A stretch of 64,000 nt of DNA, from the NCBI GenBank assembly GCA_008711295.1, contig VUYV01000073.1:2045955-2109954 (forward strand), given 5' to 3'. A model generated the notes under the pieces. It made no database searches. It had not been told where the DNA came from and was given only the letters and a program-made list of their open reading frames with translations. Position 1 is the first letter of the stretch, and each line of letters starts with the position of its first letter. This document shows positions 36,845 to 50,245 of the stretch, one piece after another. The DNA comes from Anarhynchus alexandrinus (taxonomy: Eukaryota > Chordata > Aves > Charadriiformes > Charadriidae). A program made the position numbers and the translations under genes.

Positions 36845-37400
36845 GACCTAACTTTATCGTACTTTGCACCTGCTACCTACAACAACCTGCACAACCACAG
36901 CTATTTGGATCCAAAAAATTGTTTGGAAGGCTACGTTTGACCCAGCTATAGCACTGATTTTGGTCCCAACTGTTTACACTAAGGAACCCTTATGCACACA
37001 GCACAAGTATTTTGAGTATATAAGATGGAACTATTAAAAAGACTTTTGTTTTGTGGTATTTAGAGTAGTTCCTAAATCAAGACCTAGCCTGTCTCTTGAC
37101 AGTATTATCCCTGCAACTTTCTGCTGTTCGGTCGATGGAAGGATGAAGTATGATTAGGGCTTCTTGCCAATGTGCAGTATGATGCAGTTAATTAAAGAAA
37201 CATAAAGTTCATGTGTGATGCTAAAGATCACCTCTGTGCCTCTGAATGCACACTGGCATTAAATCAGCTGGGTAATGATGGGATAATTTTGTTCGCCATT
37301 TTAAGCTGAGGTTTATACAGTCCATTATAGGAAGGAAATGTCATCTTATGATTTAGCAGAAGGTGATGTCAGACTGTAAGGTCTATAATTTAGGCCAGAT
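36845..37400. promoter_or_regulatory. Candidate conserved non-coding element
   Basis: AT-leaning unique sequence with an even texture, no repeats and no long frames. It includes GGGATAATTTTGTTCGCCAT (near 37280), TAATTAAAGAAACATAAAG (near 37189) and several ATGATT or GGTGATG cores. It is a candidate regulatory block by texture only. Confidence 0.2.
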
Positions 37401-37759
37401 TTCCAATAGTATTTTGATTTGATGACCCTGAAGTATGAACTTGAACGGTCAGATTTCTAAGGGTGCTTAAGCATAGGGTGCTTAAAGAGACGGAGATGAC
37501 AGAGGAGAGGCTCACAGCCTCACTGCCCCTCTGCTGCCCGCGCACCTCCTCTAGCTGGCAAAACAGCTCTCCAGGGCGGCATTTGCTGTATTTGCACGGG
37601 TAACGGCTGGATGCACACAACGGCCTCACCCGGGCAAGAACCGAGCGACAGATGATAGGAAGCCTGAGAATAGGTCCATTCCTGCTTGCACCCGTGTGGC
37701 TGAGGGAAAACCGTCAGGAAAACTGTGGCTTTGAAATGAGCAAAGGCAGTATGGTAGAG

Positions 37760-37800
37760 TGTCATGGTTTTGGGCTGGGCTGGCCGCTCAAACCAGGACA
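37760..37800 (+). mobile_element. 41-bp LTR-end remnant with terminal inverted repeats
   Basis: TGTCATGGTTT at the left and AAACCAGGACA at the right form an 11-bp inverted repeat with one mismatch. The left end, TGTCATGGTTTTGGGCTGGG, is the same as the 5' end of the solo LTR at 3530 except for one extra G. The simplest reading is an LTR of the same superfamily reduced by internal deletion to its two termini. No target-site duplication is visible. Confidence 0.5.
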
Positions 37801-40800
37801 CAGTTACCCCTGGTGAACACACCTCTGCAGAGAGAGAGGCGACTACATCCAGAGCATCAGAGGCTTGATACAAAACGTTGTAAGAAACAAAAAAAATGTT
37901 CGCATTGCTTCAGCACCACAAATCTAAAGTCCTCTTTGAATAAAAAAAAAAAAGCCAACAAAACTCTTCAGATTTCACATTTCCCAGGTTGTGCATAATA
38001 TTAGCACAAAGCAGAGGCAGTAATTATATTTTAAAGAACGAAGATACATAAACCACAACCAGCCACAAAATCTCAGGGGATGGTGTGTCACTTGCCCTCG
38101 GTCTCCACAGCCTCTGCTTGGAAGCCAACATTTTACCAGTGTCCAGAACACAACTGGCCTGTGCTGCAAACCAGGGAGAGCATTTCTAGGCCCATACTCC
38201 AACGCTGTTATCCTCGGGGAAATACATGCCTTGGGACTTTGCCGGGTTGAAAGCCCAGCTCTCAGCAAGGTTAACTATTTCAGGCTTCAGTTCCCATTTA
38301 CCATTCCCATTTACCTGCCCCATCAACCTTGTACATCCCAACTCTCCAGTCTCTTGGGTTGTGAAGCCCAAAGTATGAGCAAAACTCTGCAGCAACAACC
38401 TGCTTGCACAAGGTTGATGGAACAGGAAAGATGAAAACCCAGCCAAGCCGGGCCATGAGTGGCTGCTGGACACTGGATCAGAGTAAGAATCACTGAAAAT
38501 GGGAGTGTTTCCAGAAAGGGCACGAGTCGTATCATTCATTCCCCACACAGTTATGCAGCTGTTACTTAAGCCAGTCCTTGTCATGCCACAGTTCCCTGAT
38601 AGTATCAGGAACAACACGGACATTTGTCAAAACAGGATGACATCTAAAGATAGCATTGAACCTAAGGGAAAGGAATTTAAACGAAAACAAATCACCATGG
38701 TTACAGTGTAGGGTGAGAAAAGTGTTCCCTGTGTGTGGAAACCTGACTTGGGCGACCTTTGCTGAGAGGGACTACTGAGATGGCAGTAAGCTGCGCAGAG
38801 CCAGCGAATGGAAAACACGGGACTCTGAGCAACAAGCGAAGATATTTTAATGTTCAAGGTTGAACAGCGCAGCTGCTGCAAGTCAGACACCCCTGCGGAG
38901 CCCAAGGGCTCGGCCCGGGGGGCTTGGTGATTTGTAGCCACAGCAGCTGGAGCCCACACACTGCCGCAGCACTGGTAGCGAAGGTGAACAAGCCAAAACC
39001 TCCACCGCATGGCCAAGCACCTCTACCAACCCATCCAAACACCCCAGCCAAGCCACAGCTCAAGAGTCGTGGTCCAGCAGCACGCTGAGGCCAGTGTTAG
39101 TGTGCCTAGTGCCAAGCCAAATGCCACACGGTACAACGCTTTGAAAAAATTAGCTCTAGCTACTCATGCTTGTTTAAAATCGCCAGTGGGTTAACCTTGT
39201 ACGAGTGTGCTGAGTGCTCGATGAGGCGCCACTCGCCTGTGCCGCTCTGCCTCTCTGCTGCATCGCGTCCTCCCACGGGCGGCGTAAAGGCAGCATGAAG
39301 CCAGCGGCTAATCTGATGACAGCAGTGTGGTCGCACGCCTGCTCTTGCCCAGCACTTGTGGAATTGCAGCATGGGTTTATAAAAGTGCTTGGCGCTTCCC
39401 GTGGCTTGGTGTGAGAAGCTGGCAAAGGCCAAATCCTGTCAGACCTGTACACCTGGCCAGTGCATGCGGAAACACTCAGGGGTCAATTGCCACCCCTCCG
39501 TGTCGCTTGAAGCAGCAGCTGGGGTACCATCTCGACTCTTGTCAAACCCCATGCATTGGCCGGTCTCTATGCACAAGTGCCGAGCCTTTTGTTACAACTC
39601 TGCAGCAGTTTCTCACTCAGCTCCTGCCCCTGGCCGGGAGAGGGGAGAACAGTAGGAGCACATCACACCTTTCGTAGTTGTTCCGTTTCCTCCTGCTGCC
39701 CCCAGCGCCACAGCGCTGCTCTGCTTCGTGGCTTCTCTGGCCTTTTGGTGATCCTAGGTCTAACCTAAAGGAGGGTTCCTACTGTATCCCTCAGCCTGAG
39801 ATGAGAAGTTGCATCTCGCTACAACCCTTTGACCATCACAGCCATCACCAGGCAAACAGCCCACATGTAAGGCTCCCGGCACAGATGCAAGCTGACTGTG
39901 CTATCAGAATAGTAAAAACATAATAGAAACATTAGTCTACCCAGGCAAATCCAAAAGAAGTTCTTGGTCTTCTCTTCCCTGCCTCCTGCATGCCTCTGTT
40001 TGAAACCTCACAAACACTCAGGTACCTAGGTGTCCATTTTTCACCACCACGTGAAATGCTGAAACCCAAACCAGAAGGATATTGATGTGGGAGCTACCAG
40101 TACTACATGTTCCTGAAACTCTTTTGAGCAACATGGCCAAGATAGTCCTGCTTTGGTGTCTTCAAAGAGAAAGTTCGCACAAATTCTCTAGCTCCTGAAT
40201 TTTTCATTTGGTATTTTTGGCTGGTGTGGCCTTTTCTCCCAAGTCACCTTGTGGCAAGCTATGGTTGGATGGAGTTTACGACAGCGTTTGCAATACTCCA
40301 GAGGGGACAAATTTGCATAAAAGCATCACTTCCATGCTGAGCTCAAAATAGTGCCACATAACCAAACTGTGATGAACTGATGAAAGTTTGTTCTGATGAT
40401 GTAATCCCAACTGTGTTAGGTAACACTGAAGGATGGTATTGCCATGGACACACAGATTTTGCAATCCTCCCTTTTCTAGCTTGCTCACGCACTTTAAGTT
40501 AAATGCAGCTGAATTAGTCCTTCTATTTTCAGTAAAGTGCGTCTTTGTGTTTCTGACTGGTCTCTATCCTCTTACTACTAAGCAGCAGTATATTCTTAAA
40601 GTTTTATTTCTACTGCACACAAGTAACAGACACAAGCAACAGGCTCAACATACAGAAGCAGTGATAAAATTACTATACAGAATAGCAAATTTGTAATTGC
40701 ACCTTGCACTCCAGCCAGTGGTGGGTTTCTCTGTGGTGTGGAGGAAGATAGTAAAGGTGCTTTAGACCTCTAAAAAGTACCTCTGTTAACACCAGCCAGT

Positions 40801-41459
40801 GCTGTGACTGCTCTGGTGTCCCCCATCCTTTCTCCCAAATGCTAAATCAGCATTTCAGCTATGCAGACATTAACCAGTTTTTTAAAAATCAACAGTTCAA
40901 AGCACCTAACTAAAATTCCCTTCAGCTTTCACTTCCCACTCTTCTGACATCATCCTTCCAGTATCTCTCCAGTCATCACAGAGTCCAGACAGAGGGGAAG
41001 ACTGAACAAATGCAGAAGCAGACAACGAACTTTCCCAGAATTTCTTCATCTGTTGCAAATAAGTCAGCCTGTAAAATACAATGGAAAAGGACAAACTCTT
41101 TGCTATGTTTTTAATTTGCTACACACCTTCAAGACTTGAGTTAAATCTACAAATGGTTATACTGTGTAGCAGAACCAAATGCATGACTGAGGTTACAAAC
41201 AGATTTTATTGTTTACATGTGGCCACTGTGTAACATAAAGCACCCAACCATTTATTTCCCCAAACCAGTTATATGAATACATCAGAAGGCAATGGGTATT
41301 TTGCAGTTGGTTTTAATTCTTTTCTCAGAACTATGTTGCAATATAGTTTTTAGCAGGGAAATTTATCAAAAGTATTTACAGTTGGTTGAAAGTTCAAAGG
41401 GGCAAGATAGGAATTCAGATTAACTGGAAATCTAAACAAATGTAAAGGAAAACGAGGAT

Positions 41460-41790
41460 CAGATTCCAAAAACCTTCAAGTCTACATCACAAGCCTAACA
41501 AATGTTCTTGATTTGTGTTGGTTGTTAAAGAAGTGTAAATTCCATGATAAATTGATGTAGCTCCTGGGATGAATAAAATCAATAATGTAATAACATTGAG
41601 TTAATACCATGCTGACGTTGATTGAGAATGAGTGCATAGAATTTGAGGTCTCCTTCCATGCACAAGGAGATATTAGTAAATCAGAGCCAGATTGCCAATT
41701 AAACCTTGTTATTTCAGGGCAGATGAATAAAATAATGTGTGATGAAGAGAGCAGGCTGAGAGTAAAGCTATTCAGGTGGAAACCGAGTGT
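41460..41790. promoter_or_regulatory. Candidate conserved non-coding element
   Basis: AT-rich, repeat-free sequence with many homeodomain- and GATA-type cores (GATAAATTGATGTAG, AAAATCAATAATGTAATAAC, GCCAATTAAACC). Plus-strand stops are scarce (a 67-codon frame at 41609-41812), but there are no splice signals supporting an exon. Proposed by texture. Confidence 0.22.
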
Positions 41791-42350
41791 TCAGGGAGTC
41801 TATGATTCTTGAATGGGAGCATGTGAAGGAGTCAATAATGCCATCAGAAGGCTTGCAGAACCTGATTGTTTGTGATGCCTTTTCCCATAGTTATTTCTAT
41901 ACAGGCAAAGCCAGTAGGGACAGTTTCAAAGCAAAAGACCTTTACTCCAAGGAACGGGGCTCCAGTTCACAAATTAGTCTTTGCTATTTGTCTCCAATTT
42001 AGACGTATATTATTGCATTCCCTTAGCATATGGTGAAACTGGTTGATGAACGGGCCTGCTCCAGCTCCTAGCAGACATGTTCCCTGGGCACGTTCAGTGT
42101 CCTTGCTGCTAATATTTTACTCCTGTCAGGGGTGGAGAATCAACATCAAGTGAGCTCTAGTCCTCTCTGGATACCCTGCTCAGAGCAACCGAAGGCTAAT
42201 GGGAGGAAATTTTGGTTGCTAGTTTACTAACTTACACTTCAAATCCCGAGTAAGGTTTAGGTAACTAGGACTTATGAGAAAATGAACAGAAAACCCAAAA
42301 TAAAATGAGTGTGTGCAACAGAATGAGCCAATGAAGCCTCATTTCTTATG

Positions 42351-42391
42351 TCTTTCTCTCTGTCCTTCCTTCCCCTTCTTTCCCCTTCCCC
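42351..42391. repeat. Polypyrimidine tract
   Basis: About 40 bases composed almost only of C and T (CTTTCTCTCTGTCCTTCC and onward). Low-complexity DNA. Confidence 0.8.
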
Positions 42392-42746
42392 ACTGGGATC
42401 CTCTGATATCTGGTAAGACTTCTCTCTCAGTAAAGGTGATATTTGAATTACTCGCTCTCCCAATTTTCTGGATATTTAATGTAACTTTGATATCACTGAA
42501 GCTTCTACACTTAGCTGGAGTTGGGCATCAGGGTAGAAGTCACTGGGAGGGATGAAGAGGTAGATGCACATACACAGGGCACAAACTGTGAGATAGGTTT
42601 AAAAAAAAGTTCCCTTTATTATGATAAATGAAGTGGATTTGTTCTGAAGGAGGGAAGGGAGAATGACTGCGGAAGCTCAGAGTGCTGCTGGGTCTCGGCA
42701 ATTACCTTTTGGAGCAGACGGGGAGACTGCAGGAGCAACAAGACAA

Positions 42747-42811
42747 TGGGAGTGACTTGCCCACAGGTATGCAGAAGGCCATGACAGAGACAGACCTCAG
42801 GTTTCTCACTT
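42747..42811 (-). repeat. MIR/CORE-SINE relic
   Basis: GGGAGTGACTTGCCCACAGG, then GCAGAAGGCCATGACAGAG, then CAGACCTCAGG, follows the reverse complement of the MIR core (GTGACTTGCCCAAGGTCACA, then GGCAGAG, then a CCCAGGTCT-like segment). It is the clearest of the CORE-SINE-like relics in this window. Confidence 0.4.
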
Positions 42812-45800
42812 CCAGCCCTCCACCTTGAGAAAACACAAACAAAAGTCTCTCTTTTCCTATGGCTGTGAGACTTACACATCAGCTGGATGACTCCTCTGAT
42901 AAAATATTTAGACATCTGTTCAGACAGATCATAACCTCACCATCTAAAGAAAATCTATCCTGCGCAAAGGCCCCATCACTGCTGCAATGAGCAATTCCCT
43001 CGTGCCTGGGGACTTGGACTCTCCATGATGGCTATGCTGGGATCCACGCTGCACGCACCACTGGTGATGAATAATTACTTGACCAGTTACCAAATTCTTC
43101 AGACCAACTCCTATGTGCATACACCCTCCCCCAGATGTATTGGACCAGAGCATTTCACAGGACAACCACCTTACTTTGCTTCCACTTGATCCCCTGCAAG
43201 TTTGGTCACCTGCTTCAGCAAAAAGGGGAGATGAACCCTACATGCTCCCCAGGGTTTCCTGTCAGATACCGGTGTCGTCTAATTGCAATTCACTGCTGTG
43301 TATAACTATAGAGGCTGATAAATAATGAGGGAGAGGTGTCAGACACAAATGCTCTTGAAATAAACTATTCTAACAATACCATATCAGGATCAGGAGAATC
43401 ACATTATCCTCAAGTTTGTGTGAATGAACTGGGACTATTTGGCAGCTCTGTAACTCATTCAGCTTTTTTTCCTCCGACTAAAACACCAAACTCATTCATT
43501 ATAGTTGGCTTCAGGGCTCTTGGGAGCCACCCTGAAAGCTCTCAATCTTTAGCATGGACAGCTAATCTGGACAAATAATTTCAAGCAGTTTAAGAAACAG
43601 CTTGACCCCCTAGGTAAAATAACCGAAGGCTAAAGGGACATCTTGGTGTGTATCTGCAGAGAATATAAATTAAGCTGTTTATTCCTTCTCTCTGGAGCCT
43701 GTGCAAGGTTCAAATTCAGTTTATAAGCTTATCACCAAAATTCATTTTATAGAGTACCTTAAACATAAACTCCCACTCAGTCCGATCAAAGCTTTTCCAG
43801 CATGAAGCAGCTGAGCTACAATTGGTTCCCTTGTTCAGTCAGCCAAGTCAATGTTCTTAATGAGTATAAAAACATTAGAAGTCAAATGGTGGTTTTTAAT
43901 AAAATGGGTTTGATCAGCTTCCAAGGAGGTGGCAGAGCTCTATGCAAAGAAACAGTCCTTCCTGCTCCTAGAAAATGCATGTGAGCCCTGTAAAGTGCCA
44001 GGCTCCGAGAGGACCCTGTGGCTCACTGATGACTAACCTCGTTATCCTGGGAGGAGGGTGCACCCCCCCGCCCTTCACTCTAATCCACCTCCAGCCTGAA
44101 CTCTTTGAGTTCCCTACTCCTGAAAACTCATTTATTGCAGCTCCTTCCACTGGATAATAATCAAACCCCTGGGCTTTGCCAGACATCAAAGTATGATTGC
44201 TCCAGTTGTCTCAAAATGTATTGCATCTTTAGATGCTGTTGTTGCTTATTCAGACAAAGCGACCCTTATGCTGAAAGGAAAGTTCACAGCAGCTGTGGAT
44301 TAGAGACAGGGCAATGTTTAGGAAGTGATGTATGCAGCACAGTATCCCTCTGTCTTTCTGCGGGCTCACTCAGTTGCTTAAGAGAGAGTGGATGTATACC
44401 CAAGAGCACTGCACAGACACGGCTGTCCCCAACAGCACTCCTACAGCACTCCTTGGTAGCACTCCTACAACTCTTCTCCAAGCACAGGCCCATAGATGAC
44501 AGCCTCTGCTCAGTGGTCATGCCACATACACCCAGACAGGCCCCACAGATCAGTACATCTGGCTGAAAGCTAATGTCCTCTTTTGAACTTGTTGAACACA
44601 GTCAATACTTCCAGTGGGAGAAGGAGCTCCCTGAAGCCCACAGTCCCAGGAAGAAGAGCCAGATCCTGGGCTGTGTGGTGCAGGACATCGATCACCCTGA
44701 GCACAGCAGAAAATCAGCTGTATTGCCCAAGGCTACAGTGTGATTTGGGCTTGTCACACAGCTGCATCTCCCCACATTACAAAATGGAAGAATCAGGACA
44801 ACACTGTCTTGTAATCAGTTCCCTGATAGGCTCCCAAGCTTCCTGATTTTTCTGTGCTTCAAATTATCTTATTGTAAGTCTTCAAGCACTGGCTGCCAGA
44901 AAACATTTTACTACCCAAAGAATAGCTCAGGTATGTGCCTCTTCATGGCTGAAATAGAGATGATCAAGAAATGTTCATGGCACAGAGAGAAAGAACCAAT
45001 GGGGAAAATGAGGCTGTTAGGAAATAAAATTATTCTCTGGATTAGCTCTGGACTGAAAACATTTAGGGCCAGAAAATTAATATGTGAACTAAATTCTGAT
45101 CCATGCAATTAAGTCACAGTAAGAAGGCAGCAGGGCCGTTTTAGGTTCATATGCTGGAAAAAAGAAAAAGTACTAATGAAGATGCACTTCGGCATTCTTG
45201 ACATACTCTCCTGTCTCCACAAGGCTGTTAACAGAAATGGGCCATAAGACCAATGTAACTGAGACTGTCTGGGGAAGAGAGCTCACTGACAAGACATTCA
45301 CACATGCAAGTCATCAACAAACATTTCAACTAGGAAAACTAACCAAATTTGGCAGGAGGAGCCTTTTTCGCCCTTGGAGCTGTGCTTGAAATGAAGTATC
45401 ACTTGGAGTCATCAGCTTTGTTGGACACATCACTATCCTAATGAGTTTAACCAGTGAAGCCATAATCTCTCTTTAGAGATTATTTGGGCAGATTCTTCTC
45501 TCCCCGAGGAGCCATTAGGAGCCAGGAGGGATGCGTCCACACACTGGCTGGTGCAGGAGCTGACTGATAGGAAGGAACCTCCAACCAGGAGGTTGGAGTG
45601 AGGAAGGAGGCATTTAACAGGAAATTTTCATTTCCATTTATTTATATTTTGATGGCTTATGCATCTGCAGAGATTTGATAATCGTAAAAAACTTCAAATA
45701 AAAGACAGGGAAAGTACCTGACCCATCCTACTGGTTTGTTATGCATACTACCAATTCAGGCAAGTAAACTCCCACAAAGCCTGAACAACTGAGCCCTATT

Positions 45801-46347
45801 CCATTCACAAAATAAGAGCAGGAAGAAGAAAGCAGCTGAAGTTGTTAGAGATTCCACACTTTTGAAAATAGGAGCAGTTCCTTGGGTTCCTAAAGACAGA
45901 CTTGTGCTGAAATTTTTACACCCACCTGTTAAAATCTTTGTCTGATGCCCTAGCAATATCCTGTGAGTAATCCCTAGCTTCAGGAACTACACAGATCATG
46001 TATTTTCATCCTGATGTCACTATCACTTTCATAAATAGAGGACAGTCCTGGTTTGTTGTTTTTGTTTTGGGTTTTTTTTTCCAAATCTCCAGCAGACCAG
46101 ATGGAGTTGAGGAAATGCACAGGGAAGCACACAAATCTCAAGAACCTCTCCCCAGACTGCTGGCTACCTGCTGATAATCCATCCTCTCTCCAACCATGTC
46201 ACACAATGTCTGTAAATCTACAGAAGTCTACACACTATGTCTACATGCTGCAGCCAGTGCTTTCTTATACAAAGTATTCAATCCAAAGAAAAAGGTAAGC
46301 AAATTACTAGTTAAAGAAATTGAAATGAAACACTGTTATCTCTCATT

Positions 46348-46414
46348 TTTGCCTTGTTAAGTGCCCATCAAGCTTATCAGCTTTGCCTTGTTAAGTGCCA
46401 TCAAGCCTATCATC
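46348..46414. repeat. 34-bp tandem duplication
   Basis: Two adjacent copies beginning TTTGCCTTGTTAAGTGCC and ending CAAGC(T/C)TATCA. They differ by one C indel and two substitutions. A local tandem duplication. Confidence 0.9.
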
Positions 46415-46719
46415 CTCTTTGCCATCCTCCTTTCTTATCACCACACAGTGACAGGCAACTCAGATTTTCCCTCTGCAAGCCTGATCACCTTACCCATATC
46501 ACTGATCTCACAGCTCTGACCAGGCGTGACCACCCACCTTGGCACCCACACAGCCCATTTCCAGTTTGATGCTTCTGCCCAGCTTCTTCCTGTTTGCTAA
46601 CAGAAGTATGTTTGTGCTCAATTATAACTGTCATGCTACTGAATCACTGACAGATACAGGACACAATTTGAGTCAGGAGATTTCTAGGAATAGTACACCT
46701 TTCTTGTGCTGCTGAACTG

Positions 46720-47140
46720 ACTCTCTGAAATGCTCGTGAATTAGGGATTTGAAGAACCCATTTGTTATTGTGTTCACTGAGCAAGATGCATCCTGATTCT
46801 GGGTAATGAGATCTCATTCAAATTCCTAAAAATGAAAAATAAATGCCTTGTTCTTCTAGTCCATTGTAACGCAATTAGTTACCTATCTGTCTGTGTAAAA
46901 TATTGTTCACCTGCGTTTTTCACCTGTAGTATAAAGAAAATTATTATACAGAGTAGTTATTGTGTCGTCATTGAAGAAAGCAGCTGACAACCTGGTTCGG
47001 TTCATGTAGAGCCAGCCAACAAGACTTAGAGATGATAATTTTTGATGCACTGTTAACTCTTAGTCACGATATTTATTGCTCTCTGTATGAGATAATGACA
47101 GGTTTGATCCTGCACCTTTGAGAACAATAAAAGGTTTGTC
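46720..47140. promoter_or_regulatory. Candidate conserved non-coding element
   Basis: Even-textured AT-rich sequence with retained CpGs (TGCTCGTGAATTAGGG, TTGTAACGCAATTAG, CACCTGCGTTTTTC, TTGTGTCGTCATTG, GGTTCGGTTC, AGTCACGATATT) and many TAAT cores. No repeat or long frame covers it. High CpG retention in AT-rich DNA suggests either selection or lack of germline methylation. Confidence 0.28.
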
Positions 47141-47340
47141 ATATATTTCAGAAGAAACAGGATGGGGGGGGTCATTCTTGTTTCAGTGAAGTGAGAGGAA
47201 CTGTGTAGGATGCAACTGGAATTGTTTAGCATAAAGCCTTCATCCTTCCCATCTCATGCTGGTCACGTAGTCAACTAGTGACCTAGGTATCAGTAGGACA
47301 GTGAGAAACGTCCACATTGAGTGATTTTATCTTTGTTTTA

Positions 47341-47946
47341 CTACAGCATTTCTTGCATCTCCTCTAGCAGCCACTGTTCGTTGTCTGAAGCAGGATACCA
47401 GACGTAATCATTTTGGCCTAGTATAGCAACCTCCAGCTTCCTATAAATAAGGAGGGTGCATTTCTTCTTCTGCCTGCCAGACTGGATGCAGTGTCTGTGC
47501 GAATACTCACCAGACTGCTCCCTCCTTGCTGCCTCCACAAAAGCAAGTCCAGGCTTCCCATACTTGCAGTGTAGTGCCACAGTCCGTCTCATGCACCGTG
47601 ACCCCACGCTTCCTGCAGAGCCGACCAGGCAGTCTTCAGCAGGCAGAGTGGATCCAGGAAGGCAGAGTGGTGGAAAGGCAAAAAGGAGACAAGGAGGTGT
47701 CGGGGTTATCTCACCCACCACAGGCACAGCTGCAGGATTTTTGCCTATCCATACTCTGTCGTCCGCCGGGCTGAGTGCGGTGTCCCTCCCATCCTGCATG
47801 AAGAATGAGTTGCCTAATGCGTCACAGCCAAAGAAACTTTGTGTGCCTGCGTTTAAACGTGAACAAAGAGCAACAGTGCCACTTCTGACTGCAGGCTGAG
47901 GAATTTGAACACAGCAGCATTCATGCAAGCCCAAATAATTATGCAA
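47341..47946 (-). other. Unidentified 201-codon open frame
   Basis: A minus-strand frame stays open for 201 codons from the ATG at 47946 to the stop at 47341. It has no signal peptide, no membrane segment and no domain I recognise. A consensus-like donor (GTGAGTATTC) is embedded near 47505-47515 on the same strand, so if transcribed the frame could be split there. CpG content between 47580 and 47830 is somewhat above its surroundings, which lowers stop frequency and favours chance openness. It could be a fragment of an unrecognised repeat or chance. A protein-coding role is not supported. Confidence 0.15.
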
Positions 47947-48384
47947 GGAGTGAGGGTCAAAAGACCTCTGATGAAAAAAGGAAAAGGAGGCATAGTCTGA
48001 AAATATAAGGCTGGGATCCTAAGAAGAGGATCGGGTTGTGTTTATGTAGCTAGCTAGGTAGTGTGAAACATGATTCAGGTGTTTTTATGAGCCTTATAAC
48101 TACAAACTGCATAAAGCTGCCAGATTTCTGTGCGGTTCCGTTGTGCTTTAGGGAATTGTCACACCCCTGATGCTGTGCTGGAGAGGAAGAAGGTGACTTC
48201 TCTCCCAGGGGAAGCCTAGCTTGTCATGCAACAGCACCCATATTTTCCCAACCAAAGCCTGCATCAGCCACTTTGCCAGGAATGGGAGAGCCACACCCCA
48301 TCTGCAGAAAATAGAGGAGATTGCAACAAACATGCCTTAAAAAAAATGTGCAGCTCATAGTGGCTGCGGGCCACAGCAGGCCAT

Positions 48385-48600
48385 TTTCTATCCTTCAATT
48401 AGTGATCTTCCAAATGACTCATCAGTTAGCATTGCATCAAGGGACCTGCAATCTGCAAGGGCCATATCTAAGTATTCATTGACAGGACTGGTAGCGCCGC
48501 TTTTTTGAAGATTGCCCAACTTCTCTTTATAAGGTCCCATTTTCAGTTTGCTTACAGCTCTGCCAACCCTTTGTCAATTCCAGCTCACATGTTTCAAGCT
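48385..48600. promoter_or_regulatory. Candidate conserved or exapted ancient element
   Basis: Unique-looking stretch from CTATCCTTCAATTAGTGATC to CAGCTCACATGTTTCAAGC, with no frames or simple repeats. Its texture is that of deeply conserved or exapted repeat DNA. I could not assign a family. Confidence 0.2.
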
Positions 48601-50245
48601 TAGTGCCTGCCTACAGCTCACTGCCTGTTTGTTGGGTTTGGGGGTTTGGTTTGGTTGAGTTTGGGGCAAATATCTTACTTTCTGTTTAACCAGTTCAGAT
48701 GTTTCCATGAGAGATTTGTCAAAAAAGAAAAAAAAAGAAAAAGAAAAATGGTAGCTTTCTTCCTAAAATTGCTCTCTGCGGCAGAGAACTGAAATTTGTC
48801 AAGCTGATGGTCCTCAGGTCGTGAATCTGCCATGAAAGTCCATGCCAAAGGGACTCCTGGAGGTAATCAGATTGCAAACCAGCAACTTGTAACATTTTAG
48901 CCCACACAGTAGGTGAAGTTGGTCCTTCCTTACAGCAGCTACTCCCAGATATACTGACAGCATGGAAACACTGTCATCTGCCAACAACTCAGAAAGCCCA
49001 GGAAGTAGGCTGGCTGAGAAGAGCCTAATGAGAGAAGGCTGAGGAATCTGAGCTGAGCACTGGAGCAGAAGAGAAGGGCTCAATCGCTTGGGGTTTCATG
49101 CAGAGACAGAGCAGGCTGGGGATCAACAGGGACTGGTCAGTCTCAGCCCCTCTAAATTGATCCCTGTTACCGCATGGCACCTACTGCGTATTTGTGCAGT
49201 GCTACGACAACACCATCATGAACAGGGTTTGACCATCTCAGAAAGGAGGAGCTAAACTGAACCGGGCACAGGCATCAAGTGTGGGGAAGCAGGCTTGCAG
49301 GCAAGACGCATCAGTGTGCAGTTTGTGGTCACCAAGTGATCCACTCATTCCCTGTGAGGGTGAAACCTACTTGGACCAAAACCAAGAGAACGACCTGTCA
49401 GCTTGTCACTGCTATCCACCTCTGTCATCAGTTTTCTTTTAGTCCAGAGAAATGAGCCCTGCCAGTTTGTACAAGTTAATTTAGAAGAGGCTCTAACTAA
49501 TTTCTGGAGGTTAATACATTCCGTATGCTCCGGGTAGATACGTGAGAATGATAGGCATGTGGCTGCTTCTCGGACTTGGGAGATTGTTACACCAGAGAGC
49601 CACCATCAATCAATCAATTAGCATTGATTAATTAGAGGAGAGATGAAGGACAGAGAAGATACTGTAATCCTGTTTTCTGAACAATGAATCTGAGCATGTG
49701 TAAGCTCCAAGAGTTCCTGAGCCATGGGCCCTGCAATATGAGGCATCTGCAGCAGGGCCAGAGACTGTGTGTGGTGGGAAAAGCATCCTAGAGAAAGAGG
49801 AGCTGTATCTTAGAGGAGGAAGAAAGGCTTTCTGCAGTAAGACCAGGTAACTATGTGAAAATAACAATAATAAAAGAGTATGGATGATAGAAGAGGTGAA
49901 AGAAGTTAGAGGGCTAAAGCTGGAGAAGGGGAGGGAGTAAAGCAAGGGAGAGATACTTGGAAGCAGGGGACTTCAATGTTAAGTGGAGGGAGGACCAGTG
50001 ACGGCCTGACTGCTTTCCACTCTCCCCCTCTAAGGACCAAAACAGGACTAGAGAAGCTAGGACTAGCTCTTCCTACCTCCCAGGCCAGTCCAACCTGTGC
50101 CATGGCATACTGGAGGGCCCTTGACACAGCTAGGCTGCAGTGGGGAAAAAGCACAAACCAGTTCATGAGTCCCCCGTTGGGGTACAGGCTGGTTCCCACA
50201 ACTGCATAAGGGTGTGATAGGATGTAGCCTGGACAGGTATTTGCA

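Larger units (their letters stand above)
37801..46345. other. Non-coding sequence
   Basis: No recognisable gene. The stretch includes a CpG-leaning patch near 38.85-39.30 kb that is not dense enough for an island, a pyrimidine tract at 42351-42391, a MIR-like relic at 42747-42811 and a candidate conserved block at 41460-41790. The 153-codon frame at 44105-44566 shows no domain. Confidence 0.5.

Noticed and set aside
38850..39330. Possible second CpG island
   Set aside because: CpGs are scattered and density is far below that at 63.2-64.0 kb; no promoter motifs noticed.
49605..49629. Inverted repeat AATCAAT-TAGC-ATTGATT
   Set aside because: Arms are only 7 bp and overlap an ATCA simple repeat, so chance is sufficient.
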